Shown here: one piece after another, positions 54,445 through 63,038 of the stretch
Layout of the letters: the number at the start of each line of letters is the position of its first letter
How positions within the stretch are numbered: position 1 is the first letter of the stretch
NCBI RefSeq assembly: GCF_017114915.1
Contig: NZ_JAAUOE010000019.1
Coordinates: 35,776 to 99,775, forward strand
Direction: 5' to 3'
DNA: 64,000 bases
Origin: Pseudomonas frederiksbergensis
GTDB lineage: Bacteria > Pseudomonadota > Gammaproteobacteria > Pseudomonadales > Pseudomonadaceae
Program-made: the position numbers and the translations under genes
The notes under the pieces: model-generated
What the model was told of the DNA's origin: nothing
Databases searched by the model: none
The model's input: only the letters and a program-made list of their open reading frames with translations

Positions 54445-56886
54445 GTGTTCAACCCGTGGTCCCAATCCCTTTGCGCCGCCGCTGCCCTGGCAACACTGGC
54501 CAGCCCCCAACTGGCCCAGGCGCAAACCCTGACCTTCAACTTGCCGGCCGGCCCACTGGCCAGCACGCTGAATGCCATCGCCAGCCAGAGCGGGCATATC
54601 GTTTCATTGGAGCCTTCACTGGTGCAGGGCAAACAGGCGCCGGCGGTGATCGGCCAGATGCTTGCTGAACAGGCGATGCACAGGGCGCTGACGGGCAGCG
54701 GCCTGCAATTGCGGGTGACCGAGCAAGGCAACTTCAGCGTCGAGCCGGCCACGGACAGCAACGCAACGCTGCAACTGGATGTGACCAGCATCGTCGAGCG
54801 CAGCGCCGATGCCACCACCGAAGGCTCGGGCTCCTATGCCGCGCGGTCGGTGACCCTCGGCAAGGGCACACACACCCTCAAGGAAATTCCACAATCGGTC
54901 ACGGTCATGACCCGCAAACAAATGGACGACCAGGGCTTGACTGATCTCAAGGACGCGGCCAACCAGACCACCGGACTGGTGGGCGTCCAGGGCGTGGGCA
55001 AAGGCATGATCCTGACTTCTCGCGGTTTCCAGATCGATGACTGGCAGTACGACGGCGTGCCGATCCCGCGCAACACCTACTCGCTGGGCAACTGGGCCAC
55101 GCAGGACCTGATTTTCTTCGATCGCATGGAAGTGCTGCGCGGCGCCTCCGGATTGCTTCAGGGCACAGGCAGCCCCGGTGGTGCGATCAACCTGGTGCGC
55201 AAACGCGGCCAGAACGCACCGACCGTGGCCCTCACCGGCAAGGCTGGCTCCTGGGATCACTACGGCCTGCAACTGGATGCCGGCGGGCCGCTGAACCAGA
55301 CCGGCACCGTGCGTGGACGCTTCGTTGCCGACGAGGACCAGAGCGGTTCATTCATCGACTATGAATGGAGCAAGACCCACTCGCTGTACGGCGCTCTGGA
55401 CATCGATCTGCGCGACGACACCACCCTGGGCGTGGCCGTGAGCCGCTCCAATGCCGAATCACGCCCAATGCTGCGTGGTCTGCCACGCTACGCTAACGGC
55501 GACCCTGTCGACGTGTCGCGTTCAACCTACTCCGGCGCTCGCTGGAACCATTCGGACATCGACGTCACCACCGTCTATGCCGATCTGGAGCATCGTTTCA
55601 ACGATGACTGGGCCTTCAAGGTCGGCGCAGTGCGCATGAGTGAAGAGAACAAATCCACCCACCAGCGGGTGCAAACCTCCGCAGACGGCCTCAACGCCGA
55701 TGGCAGTGGCGTGCAATACGCCGATTGGGTCACGGACTTCGACTCCACCAAGATCGGTCTGGACATGAACCTGACCGGGCACTTTGAAGCCTTGTCCATG
55801 CCGCAGGAAATCATGCTGGGCGGCAATTACGCCAAGATGACCACGGATGACCGTTTCGCGCGAACCTTCAATAACAGCAGCGACAGCATTTTCGATATCG
55901 ACCACGACCGCCCCGAAGTCAGCTACGAGGGCTTGCTCAATACCGTTGGCGGCCGAGCGACCACCAGCCAGTACGACATCCGTCAAAAGGGTCTGTACGG
56001 CAGCTGGCGGATCAAACCGTTCGAGCCGCTAACGCTGGTGCTCGGCTCCCGGGTCAGCTGGTACGACTACAGCTACACGTCAGCGAACCAGGCGGCATTC
56101 AGCAACCTCTCTATCGCCAATTCTCCAAGTACCACGAACGAAACCGGGGAAGTCACGCCCTATGCCGGCATCGTCTACGACCTGAACCGCGAATGGGCGG
56201 TCTATGCCAGCTACACCGACGTGTTCGAACCACAGACCGCACGCACCGCGAGCGGATCGGTGCTCAAACCGGTGATCGGCACCAACTACGAAATCGGCCT
56301 CAAGGGCGAGCTGATGGATGGCCGGGTCAACACCTCCCTGGCCGTGTTCCGCTACGACCAGGAAAACCGCGCCGTCAACGACGTCGCCTCGGGTTTCGCC
56401 TGCGACGGATGGTATTGCTCGACGGCCGCGGGGAAGGTTCGCAGCCAGGGGATCGAGGCGGAAATCAGCGGCGAAGTGCTCAGCGGTTTGCAATTGTTCG
56501 CCGGCTACACCTACAACACCACCAAATACCTCGAGGATCCGACCAACGAAGGCAAAGTTTTCAGCCAATGGACGCCCAAACACATGCTGCGGGTCTGGAG
56601 CGACTACCAGTTCAGTGGTGACTGGAGCCGAGTCAGCACCGGCCTGGGCTTCACCGCCCAAAGCCACACCCTGGGTTACGAACGAACTTACCAGGTGCCG
56701 GGTTACACCGTGTGGAACGCCCGTCTCGGGTACCAACTTACCCCCGAGATCAGTCTGGCACTCAACGCCAACAACCTGTTTGACAAGCACTACTACATGG
56801 CGGGGTACAACCAGCTTAATGGCAACAACAACTTTGGTGATCCGCGAAACCTCATGTTCAGCGTGAAATACACCCCCACGTTCTAG
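54445..56886 (+). CDS. TonB-dependent siderophore receptor with signalling domain
   Basis: 813 residues from a GTG with CAGGAG 6 bases upstream. A signal peptide (residues about 1-27, ending AQAQTLT) precedes the STN domain (TLTFNLPAGPLASTLNAIAS, about 28-105), which contacts FecR. The plug includes KEIPQSVTVMTRKQMDDQGL and VLRGASGLLQGTGSPGGAIN; the 22-strand barrel ends in PRNLMFSVKYTPTF with the C-terminal Phe. It transports a ferric siderophore across the outer membrane and starts signalling through FecR. The siderophore is not identifiable by eye. Confidence 0.95.
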   Translation: MFNPWSQSLCAAAALATLASPQLAQAQTLTFNLPAGPLASTLNAIASQSGHIVSLEPSLVQGKQAPAVIGQMLAEQAMHRALTGSGLQLRVTEQGNFSVEPATDSNATLQLDVTSIVERSADATTEGSGSYAARSVTLGKGTHTLKEIPQSVTVMTRKQMDDQGLTDLKDAANQTTGLVGVQGVGKGMILTSRGFQIDDWQYDGVPIPRNTYSLGNWATQDLIFFDRMEVLRGASGLLQGTGSPGGAINLVRKRGQNAPTVALTGKAGSWDHYGLQLDAGGPLNQTGTVRGRFVADEDQSGSFIDYEWSKTHSLYGALDIDLRDDTTLGVAVSRSNAESRPMLRGLPRYANGDPVDVSRSTYSGARWNHSDIDVTTVYADLEHRFNDDWAFKVGAVRMSEENKSTHQRVQTSADGLNADGSGVQYADWVTDFDSTKIGLDMNLTGHFEALSMPQEIMLGGNYAKMTTDDRFARTFNNSSDSIFDIDHDRPEVSYEGLLNTVGGRATTSQYDIRQKGLYGSWRIKPFEPLTLVLGSRVSWYDYSYTSANQAAFSNLSIANSPSTTNETGEVTPYAGIVYDLNREWAVYASYTDVFEPQTARTASGSVLKPVIGTNYEIGLKGELMDGRVNTSLAVFRYDQENRAVNDVASGFACDGWYCSTAAGKVRSQGIEAEISGEVLSGLQLFAGYTYNTTKYLEDPTNEGKVFSQWTPKHMLRVWSDYQFSGDWSRVSTGLGFTAQSHTLGYERTYQVPGYTVWNARLGYQLTPEISLALNANNLFDKHYYMAGYNQLNGNNNFGDPRNLMFSVKYTPTF

Positions 56887-56981
56887 CCACGAGTGGCGGG
56901 CCTATACTTTAAAAGTCGGCACACTCGCGCGACATGCAACCGTGTTTGATCCAGGGGGTGGCGCGTCGAGTGTTCATTCAC

Positions 56982-57004
56982 GCAGGCCACGGCCTGCCTT
57001 TTTC
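56982..57004 (+). terminator. Rho-independent terminator after the receptor gene
   Basis: GCAGGCC and GGCCTGC pair over a 2-base loop, followed by CTTTTTC. It ends the iron cassette before the DUF1059 gene. Confidence 0.85.
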
Positions 57005-57021
57005 GTAGGGAGGAGAAAATC

Positions 57022-57234
57022 ATGGCGCGTAAATACATCGACTGCCGCGAGTTCCCAAGCGATTCCAAATGCTCGGTCGCGCTGTCCGCGGACTCTGAAA
57101 ACGAACTGCTCGAGGCCGCCGCACAGCATGCGGTCAGTGTTCACAAACACACCGACTCACCGCAGCTGCGTGCGCAACTGAAGACGATGTTTCACGACGG
57201 CACCCCGCCTGTTGAAGCACCGCGTCCTGCGTAG
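57022..57234 (+). CDS. DUF1059 small protein
   Basis: 70 residues with GGGAGGAG before the ATG. MARKYIDCREFPSDSKCSVALS, ELLEAAAQHAVSVHKHTDSP and LRAQLKTMFHDG match the DUF1059 family, a short cytoplasmic protein with two Cys near the start. Stress-linked in some reports; role unknown. The ribosome site is strong. Confidence 0.88.
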   Translation: MARKYIDCREFPSDSKCSVALSADSENELLEAAAQHAVSVHKHTDSPQLRAQLKTMFHDGTPPVEAPRPA

Positions 57235-57243
57235 GAGCCGCCA

Positions 57244-57273
57244 AAGGCTCGGGCCGAACGCTGCCCGAGCCTT
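57244..57273 (+). terminator. Hairpin after the DUF1059 gene, possible terminator
   Basis: AAGGCTCGGGC and GCCCGAGCCTT make a perfect 11-bp stem with an 8-base loop, 10 bases past the stop. The following sequence (CGGTCGTTG) is not T-rich, so it may be a weak terminator or a REP-like element. Confidence 0.55.
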
Positions 57274-57403
57274 CGGTCGTTGCATTACGCTTGTCGCCAG
57301 CGTTTGGCTAAGCTCAATACATCAGGCGCGCTGAAACCTGAGCGATAGCGGCCATCAGCGGATCTGGATTGGCATCAAGACGGTACTCCCCAAGGAGACG
57401 ACT

Positions 57404-57694
57404 ATGTATGCGGTGATAAGAACCTACCTGGGTGCTGGAGCAAAGCAGCTTTTCGAGCTTATAGAAGAGCGCAATGCCGACGTCGAAGCGACCCTGCGCA
57501 CAGTGCCTGGCCTCGTAAGCTACACACTGCTCAATACGGGTGATGGCGGTACGTCGGTGACTGTTTGCACGGACAAGACCGGCACCGATGCGAGCTTGAA
57601 AGTCGCGCGCGACTGGATTCAGAAAAATGCCTCGCATATCCACGCCGACCCGCCGGTCGTAACGGAAGGTCCGGTTATTGTGCAGATCAAATAG
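57404..57694 (+). CDS. Small ABM-like (ferredoxin-fold) protein
   Basis: 96 residues, AAGGAG upstream of the ATG. MYAVIRTYLGAGAKQLFELI, TVPGLVSYTLLNTGDGGTSV and CTDKTGTDASLKVARDWIQK fit the antibiotic-biosynthesis-monooxygenase-like dimeric fold. No signal peptide. Function unknown; the fold assignment is by pattern. Confidence 0.75.
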   Translation: MYAVIRTYLGAGAKQLFELIEERNADVEATLRTVPGLVSYTLLNTGDGGTSVTVCTDKTGTDASLKVARDWIQKNASHIHADPPVVTEGPVIVQIK

Positions 57695-57872
57695 CGCGCC
57701 CTTGCGATTGCTCTCATGAAGCATTTGCGTGCCTGCATTCAAGGTGCGCGCCTACAGGGAATGCGGGGATGCGGTGCCATTAAGTGTACGGCCATTTGCA
57801 TCCCCCACTGTATAGGCCAGGCCATGACCCCTTCGTGATAAAACTACCGCTCTCGCTTCTGGAGCGCCGTTC

Positions 57873-58493
57873 ATGGACCTCGCCACCCTCACCCTGTTTT
57901 TGCCGGCCTGCTTCGCCCTGAACATGGCCCCCGGCCCGAACAATCTGCTGTCAGTCAGCAATGCCACCCGTTATGGCTACCGTCGCGCCTGTGTGGCCGG
58001 CGTCGGTCGCTTGCTGGCGTTTGCCGCAATGATCGCCCTGGCCGCCGTCGGCTTGTCAGTGGTGCTGCAAACCTCGGAATGGCTGTTCTACGCGATCAAG
58101 ATCATCGGCGCCGCCTACCTGTTGTACCTGGCTTGGCAACTGTGGCGTGCCAATCCCGAGGCCGAGCGGCTTGTGACCGGCGCGCCGATTGGAATTGTCG
58201 CTCTGGCGCGGCAGGAATTCCTGGTGGCGGCGGGCAATCCCAAGGCCATCTTACTGTTCACTGCGTTCCTGCCGCAGTTTGTCGACCCGACTCGACCGAT
58301 TGCCGCGCAATTCGTGGTGCTCGGCGCGCTGTTCCTGCTGCTGGAATGGATCGCCATCAGCGCCTACGCCTACATGGGCCTGCACATGCGCCGCTGGTTC
58401 GCCGAACCACGGGGCAAGCGGTTGTTCAACCGTTGCTGCGCGGGTTTGTTGTCGGCGGCGGCCTCGGTGCTGTTGATGGCGAAACGGGCCTGA
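57873..58493 (+). CDS. LysE family exporter
   Basis: 206 residues with GGAGCGCC before the ATG. FALNMAPGPNNLLSVSNATR and FLVAAGNPKAILLFTAFLPQ are the LysE signatures; about six helices. It is a second LysE-type gene in the window, sharing limited identity with the one at 52121. The stop is 3 bases from the convergent VOC stop. Substrate unknown. Confidence 0.92.
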   Translation: MDLATLTLFLPACFALNMAPGPNNLLSVSNATRYGYRRACVAGVGRLLAFAAMIALAAVGLSVVLQTSEWLFYAIKIIGAAYLLYLAWQLWRANPEAERLVTGAPIGIVALARQEFLVAAGNPKAILLFTAFLPQFVDPTRPIAAQFVVLGALFLLLEWIAISAYAYMGLHMRRWFAEPRGKRLFNRCCAGLLSAAASVLLMAKRA

Positions 58494-58496
58494 TCC

Positions 58497-58910
58497 TTAC
58501 GCTTGGGACGGTCCTTTCAGTTCGACAAGGTTGCCGTCCGGATCGAAGCAATAGATCGACAGCCCGTTGCCTTCGGCGCCGAAACGCACGGCGGCTTTCT
58601 CGGGCGCCAGGCCGAAGGACTGCAAGTGACTGACCAGCGCTTGCTCGTCAAACGGTTCGATGCGCAGGCAGAAGTGATCGACGTTGCGCCGTTCGCGGCC
58701 AGCGGCAGCCCCCCCCTTGCGGCCGAGTTCGCCCTGGATGTCGACGAGGTCGATCATCGAGGTGCCCGCACGCAAATGCACCAGGCCCAGATCGTCGCGA
58801 CGCTTGACCAGTTCGGCGCCCAATACCTCGCGGTAAAAAGTGATGCTTCGCTCGAGATCCTCGACGCGCAGGACGATGTGATCGATGTGTTTAATCGTGA
58901 ACGCTTGCAT
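58497..58910 (-). CDS. VOC-superfamily protein
   Basis: 137 residues. TIKHIDHIVLRVEDLERSIT and FYREVLGAELVKRRDDLGLV at the N-terminus, and NVDHFCLRIEPFDEQAL, with GLSIYCFDPDGNLVELKGPS at the C-terminus, are the two VOC modules; His and Glu metal ligands are present. Cytoplasmic; perhaps a lyase or a glutathione-dependent enzyme. Convergent with the LysE gene. Confidence 0.9.
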   Translation of the reverse strand: MQAFTIKHIDHIVLRVEDLERSITFYREVLGAELVKRRDDLGLVHLRAGTSMIDLVDIQGELGRKGGAAAGRERRNVDHFCLRIEPFDEQALVSHLQSFGLAPEKAAVRFGAEGNGLSIYCFDPDGNLVELKGPSQA

Positions 58911-59036
58911 TAGGTGGATTCCTGTAAATATCGTTTACAGCATTGCCGGTGACTCGATGACTGTAGTTCAGGGCCACAAAAATTCACTGTCGATTTTCCG
59001 GTGGAGGCGCCAGGCGACGCGGCTTATGCTCAGCCC

Positions 59037-60119
59037 ATGAACCTACAAAACGCTGTGCTGCCGCCCCACGCCGAGATGGTTCGCGCCATGCTCGAACGCG
59101 ACACCGCCTACGAGGGGGTGTTCTTTACCGCGGTCAAAACCACCGGCATCTTCTGCCGCCCCAGTTGCACGGCGCGCAAACCGAAGCCGGAAAACGTCGA
59201 GTTCTTCGCCCATGCCGATGAGGCGATGTCAGCGGGCTATCGCGCCTGCCTGCGCTGCAAACCCCTGGACGCCGCGGCCATTGCCCCGGACTGGGTGCAG
59301 CAACTGCTCAAATCCGTCGACGCCGACCCCGACCAGCGCTGGACCGATGCCCAATTGCAGGCCGAGGGCATCGAGCCGCTGAAACTGCGGCGCTGGTTCA
59401 AGCAGCACTTCGGCATGACCTTTCACGCCTGGCTGCGCAGCCGACGCCTGGGCATCGCCCTGGGCGGCATCAAACAGGGTGAATCCATCGACAACGCGGC
59501 GTTCGATTCCGGCTACGAGTCCCTGAGCGGTTTTCGCGATGCGTTTCAAAAGTCGTTCCATATCACGCCCGGTCGCGCCGTCCACAGCGAACCCCTGCTG
59601 TTCACCCGATTGACCACCCCGCTGGGGCCGATGATCGCCATGGCCGAACGGCGCGGGTTGGTGCTGCTGGAATTTCTCGATCGACCGGCCTTGACCAAGG
59701 AAATCGAAGAACTGCAGAACCGTTATGGCTATGCCGTGGCCCCCGGACACAACGGGCATTTGCAGCAGATCGAAGAAGAACTGGCGCAATACTTCGCCAG
59801 CAAACGCAGCGAGTTCAACGTGCCATTGCACCTGCCCGGCAGCGCATTCGCCAAACAGGTGTGGACCGAATTGATGAAGATCCCCTACGGCCAGACCAGC
59901 ACTTATGGCGCGATTGCCGCGCAACTGGGCAAGCCCGGCGCCAGTCGTGCCGTGGGCATGGCCAACGGACAAAACCGCCTGGCGATTGTGCTGCCCTGTC
60001 ATCGGGTGATCGGCGCAGATGGCTCGTTGACCGGCTATGGTGGTGGTCAACCGCGCAAAGCGTTTCTGCTCCGGCTGGAAAGCGCCGCGGTGCAAATCAC
60101 CCAACAACTGGCATTCTGA
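59037..60119 (+). CDS. ada: Ada: methylated-DNA repair protein and transcriptional activator
   Basis: 360 residues from the ATG at 59037. The N-terminal zinc site Cys40, Cys44, Cys71 and Cys74 (FCRPSC and CLRC) removes methyl groups from phosphotriesters and switches on activator function. An AraC-type helix-turn-helix follows (IEPLKLRRWFKQHFGMTFHA). The C-terminal O6-alkylguanine transferase has MANGQNRLAIVLPCHRVIG with active Cys321. Genes for a PEP-mutase-like enzyme and an alkyladenine glycosylase follow in the same direction, a probable adaptive-response group. The start has only a weak ribosome site; a GTG at 59001 is the longer alternative. Confidence 0.95.
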   Translation: MNLQNAVLPPHAEMVRAMLERDTAYEGVFFTAVKTTGIFCRPSCTARKPKPENVEFFAHADEAMSAGYRACLRCKPLDAAAIAPDWVQQLLKSVDADPDQRWTDAQLQAEGIEPLKLRRWFKQHFGMTFHAWLRSRRLGIALGGIKQGESIDNAAFDSGYESLSGFRDAFQKSFHITPGRAVHSEPLLFTRLTTPLGPMIAMAERRGLVLLEFLDRPALTKEIEELQNRYGYAVAPGHNGHLQQIEEELAQYFASKRSEFNVPLHLPGSAFAKQVWTELMKIPYGQTSTYGAIAAQLGKPGASRAVGMANGQNRLAIVLPCHRVIGADGSLTGYGGGQPRKAFLLRLESAAVQITQQLAF

Positions 60120-60156
60120 TCACTCCACGGGTTCCAATAAAAAGGAAGGACATTCG

Positions 60157-60969
60157 ATGGACACACTCGACACTCAATTCCACCAACTGCACCAGAGCGG
60201 CCTGCTGATTCTGACCAACGTCGCCGATGCCACCGGGGCGCGACTGGTGGAACAGTTGGGCAGCAAAGCCGTGGCCACCAGCAGCGCGGCGGTGGCCTGG
60301 GTTCATGGTTATCCGGATGGCAACACCTTGCCACTGGAACGGCTGGTTTCCACCGTCGAGTCCATCGCCCGGGTCATCAGCGTGCCGTTGAGCGTGGACA
60401 TCGAGGCGGGTTATTCCGATGACCTGGGGCGGGTGGCGCAAGTGGTCGACGCGGTGATCGCCGCTGGCGCCGTGGGGATCAATATCGAGGACGGTGCTGC
60501 CCCGCCCGACCTGCTGGCCCGCAAGATCGAAATCGCGCGCCAGGTCGCCAATCGCCGGAATGTGAAGCTGTTCATCAATGCCCGCACTGACGTGTACCTC
60601 AGGGGCCTGGTGCCGGCCGAAGATCGTGTCGCAGAGACGCTCAAGCGGGCCGCGTTGTATCAGGCGGCCGGTGCCGACGGGCTGTTCGCCGCGGGTGTCA
60701 CGGCGGCGTACGAGATCGACGCCCTGTGCCACGGCACAACCCTGCCGCTGAACGTGCTCGGTTTCCCGGGCCTGCCTGCGCCGGAAGAACTGCAAGCCCT
60801 CGGCGTGCGCCGTTTGAGCGCCGGCTCGGGCATCGCCGAGTTCCTCTACGGTGCCATGGCCGGCCTGGCCAAAAGCTTTCTGCAAACCGGAAAACTCGAC
60901 AGTAGCAACCTCAAGGCCTTCACCTATGGCGAAGTGAACGCCCTGCTGGCCCCGACCGGGAAAGTTTGA
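60157..60969 (+). CDS. Isocitrate lyase/PEP mutase family protein
   Basis: 270 residues, AAGGAAGG before the ATG. A TIM barrel of the PEP mutase superfamily: LLILTNVADATGARLVEQLG, VPLSVDIEAGYSDDLGRVAQ with the Asp/Glu that bind Mg2+, VGINIEDGAAPPDLLARKIE and KLFINARTDVYLRG. The KKCGH/KRCGH loop of true isocitrate lyase is absent, so it acts on another 2-carboxylate C-C or P-C bond. It stands between two DNA repair genes. Role unknown. Confidence 0.88.
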   Translation: MDTLDTQFHQLHQSGLLILTNVADATGARLVEQLGSKAVATSSAAVAWVHGYPDGNTLPLERLVSTVESIARVISVPLSVDIEAGYSDDLGRVAQVVDAVIAAGAVGINIEDGAAPPDLLARKIEIARQVANRRNVKLFINARTDVYLRGLVPAEDRVAETLKRAALYQAAGADGLFAAGVTAAYEIDALCHGTTLPLNVLGFPGLPAPEELQALGVRRLSAGSGIAEFLYGAMAGLAKSFLQTGKLDSSNLKAFTYGEVNALLAPTGKV

Positions 60970-61043
60970 CCGCAAGCAATAGGGTGCGGCGCTGCGGGGG
61001 GACGACTAGTCTTGCCGCAGTCACCCGCCCCTCAGGATGCTCC

Positions 61044-61661
61044 ATGCCCGATACTTATCAACTGGCCAGCGAATTCCTCTCGGCCCTCGATGCCGACTGG
61101 CAACGCCACATCAGCGCTGTCGGCCCCTGCCTGCATCAGCCCCATGCGGCTCGCGATCCTTATGAGTCGCTGGTGCGGGCGATTGCCTATCAGCAACTGC
61201 ATGCCAAGGCCGGCGATGCGATTGTCGGCCGGCTGCTGGCGTTATTTCCTGAGAGCACCTTCCCCAGACCCGAGCAGATTCTGGCGACCGATTTCGAGCA
61301 GATGCGCGGTTGCGGGTTCTCCGCCAGCAAGATCGCGACCATTCAGGGCATCGCGCAGGCGGCGTTGGACGGCGTGGTGCCGGACTACGCCACGGCGCTG
61401 GCCATGGACGATGAAGCGTTGATCGAGCGCTTGATCAGCTTGCGCGGAGTCGGTCGCTGGACCGTGGAAATGCTGCTGATCTATAGCCTGGAACGGCCGG
61501 ACATTTTGCCGGCCGATGATTTTGGGGTGCGTGAGGGTTATCGACGGCTCAAGGGGCTGGAACAACAGCCGAGTCGCAAGCAATTGATCGATATCGGGAG
61601 GGCGTGGAGCCCTTATCGGACGGTGGCGGCATGGTACTTGTGGCGGGTACCCAATCGGTAG
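61044..61661 (+). CDS. DNA-3-methyladenine glycosylase, AlkA-like HhH-GPD family
   Basis: 205 residues from the ATG at 61044 (CAGGA upstream). The helix-hairpin-helix LISLRGVGRWTVEMLLIYSL leads to the catalytic Asp in ILPADDFGVREGYRRL (about 158-159). AIAYQQLHAKAGDAIVGRLL is the usual Q-Q helix. It removes alkylated purines in base-excision repair. It lacks the extra N-terminal domain of E. coli AlkA, as in the shorter Mag-type enzymes. It lies downstream of ada. Confidence 0.9.
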   Translation: MPDTYQLASEFLSALDADWQRHISAVGPCLHQPHAARDPYESLVRAIAYQQLHAKAGDAIVGRLLALFPESTFPRPEQILATDFEQMRGCGFSASKIATIQGIAQAALDGVVPDYATALAMDDEALIERLISLRGVGRWTVEMLLIYSLERPDILPADDFGVREGYRRLKGLEQQPSRKQLIDIGRAWSPYRTVAAWYLWRVPNR

Positions 61662-61706
61662 ACCGTGTAATCGTTCATCGTCGGCAAGACCGCAAACATT
61701 TGGTCT

Positions 61707-61731
61707 GTAGGAGCGGGCTTGCCCGCGAAGG
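61707..61731. repeat. Single REP unit
   Basis: TGTAGGAGCGGGCTTGCCCG then CGAAG is one copy of the TGTAGGAGCG(A/G)GCTTGCCCGCGAAG unit. It lies between the glycosylase and GFA genes without a partner in the inverted orientation. Confidence 0.85.
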
Positions 61732-61786
61732 CGCCCGGCCAACCACCACAAATCCAACTGTCCAGAAATGCCTGTCGGAGGTCCCC

Positions 61787-62275
61787 ATGCAGCTCGAAGG
61801 CTCCTGCCATTGCGGCGCGGTGTCGTTCAGCCTGACCAGCGCCCACCCCTACCCTTATCAGCGTTGCTACTGCTCGATCTGTCGCAAGACCCAGGGCGGT
61901 GGCGGTTACGCGATCAACCTCGCGGGCGATGCCGCCAGCCTCAAGGTGCGCGGTCGCAAACGCATCTCCATTTACCATGCACGGCTCAAGGATGAAGGTG
62001 ATAAACGCACCCGCCGCAGCACCGCCGAGCGGCATTTCTGCTCTCTTTGCGGCTCGGGATTATGGCTGTTCAGCCCTGAGTGGCCGGAACTGATTCACCC
62101 GTTTGCCTCAGCCATCGACACTCCGTTGCCCGTACCGCCGGAGCACACGCATCTGATGCTCGGTTCCAAGGCGCCGTGGGTGGAAGTCGAGGCGCATCCG
62201 GGCGACCAGCAATTTGACGTCTACCCCGAAGAGTCCATTGCCCAGTGGCATGAGCGCCTGGATTTGAGGCGTTAA
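61787..62275 (+). CDS. GFA-family zinc protein
   Basis: 162 residues from the ATG at 61787 (TCGGAGGTCC upstream). The GFA/CENP-V fold is shown by MQLEGSCHCGAVSFSLTS, RCYCSICRKTQGGGGYAINL and RHFCSLCGSGLWLFSPEW, with Cys ligands for structural and catalytic zinc. The family is named for S-(hydroxymethyl)glutathione synthase, but most members have unknown substrates. Its stop overlaps the convergent miaE stop by 4 bases. Confidence 0.9.
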   Translation: MQLEGSCHCGAVSFSLTSAHPYPYQRCYCSICRKTQGGGGYAINLAGDAASLKVRGRKRISIYHARLKDEGDKRTRRSTAERHFCSLCGSGLWLFSPEWPELIHPFASAIDTPLPVPPEHTHLMLGSKAPWVEVEAHPGDQQFDVYPEESIAQWHERLDLRR

Positions 62276-62880
62276 GCCGCGACCGGCACACCACTATGAA
62301 AGCGAAACTCCACATCCGGCGACTCGATCAACGCCTGCTCGGCGTCACGAACCTTGTCGATCACCTGGGCAATGTCCTTGGCGTCACCGTACTGATAGGC
62401 CAGTTTCAGGTAACCCTGAAAATGCCGGGCTTCGCTTTTCAGCAAACCGAAGTAGAACTTGCCCAGTTCTTCATCCAGATGCGGCACCAGCGCCTCGAAA
62501 CGCTCGCAGCTGCGGGCTTCGATAAAGGCGCCGACCACCAGGGTGTCCACCAGTTTCACCGGTTCGTGGCTACGCACCACTTTACGCAGCCCCGAGGCGT
62601 AACGCCCGGCGGACAGTTGACGCAGCCCGATCTTGCGCTTTTTCATCAAGCGCATGACCTGCTCGTGGTGCACCAGCTCTTCCCGGGCCAGACGCGACAT
62701 CAGGTTGATCAGATCGACGTGCGAGTGATACTTGGCAATCAGGCTCAACGCCGTGCTGGCCGCCTTGAATTCGCAGTTCTTGTGGTCGATCAGCAGGGTT
62801 TCCTGATCGGCCAGCGCAGCCTGGACCCAGCCATCGGGCGTGCGACAGCCGAGGAACTCGTGAATTTCGGGAAGGATCAT
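62272..62880 (-). CDS. miaE: tRNA-(ms[2]io[6]A)-hydroxylase
   Basis: 202 residues from the ATG at 62880. A ferritin-like diiron enzyme: Glu68 and His71 in REELVHHEQVM and a second ExxH in LLKSEARHFQGYLKL. It hydroxylates the isopentenyl group of the modified A37 in tRNAs that read U-starting codons, and needs the MiaA/MiaB product. MILPEIHEFLGCRTPDGWVQ is the conserved start. It is divergent from the universal stress gene. Confidence 0.95.
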   Translation of the reverse strand: MILPEIHEFLGCRTPDGWVQAALADQETLLIDHKNCEFKAASTALSLIAKYHSHVDLINLMSRLAREELVHHEQVMRLMKKRKIGLRQLSAGRYASGLRKVVRSHEPVKLVDTLVVGAFIEARSCERFEALVPHLDEELGKFYFGLLKSEARHFQGYLKLAYQYGDAKDIAQVIDKVRDAEQALIESPDVEFRFHSGVPVAA

Positions 62881-63038
62881 GGGGCTCACGGATAAAGGTT
62901 CAAAACGAAGGGCGCCGATTATACCGGCCTGCCGACAGACCACCAGCCGCCACCGTTGATATGCATCAAGTCGCGAATGCCCGACCAGCAACTATAGTTG
63001 TCCAACGCAGTGTTTTTACCTTCCTGGAGAACCCGATC

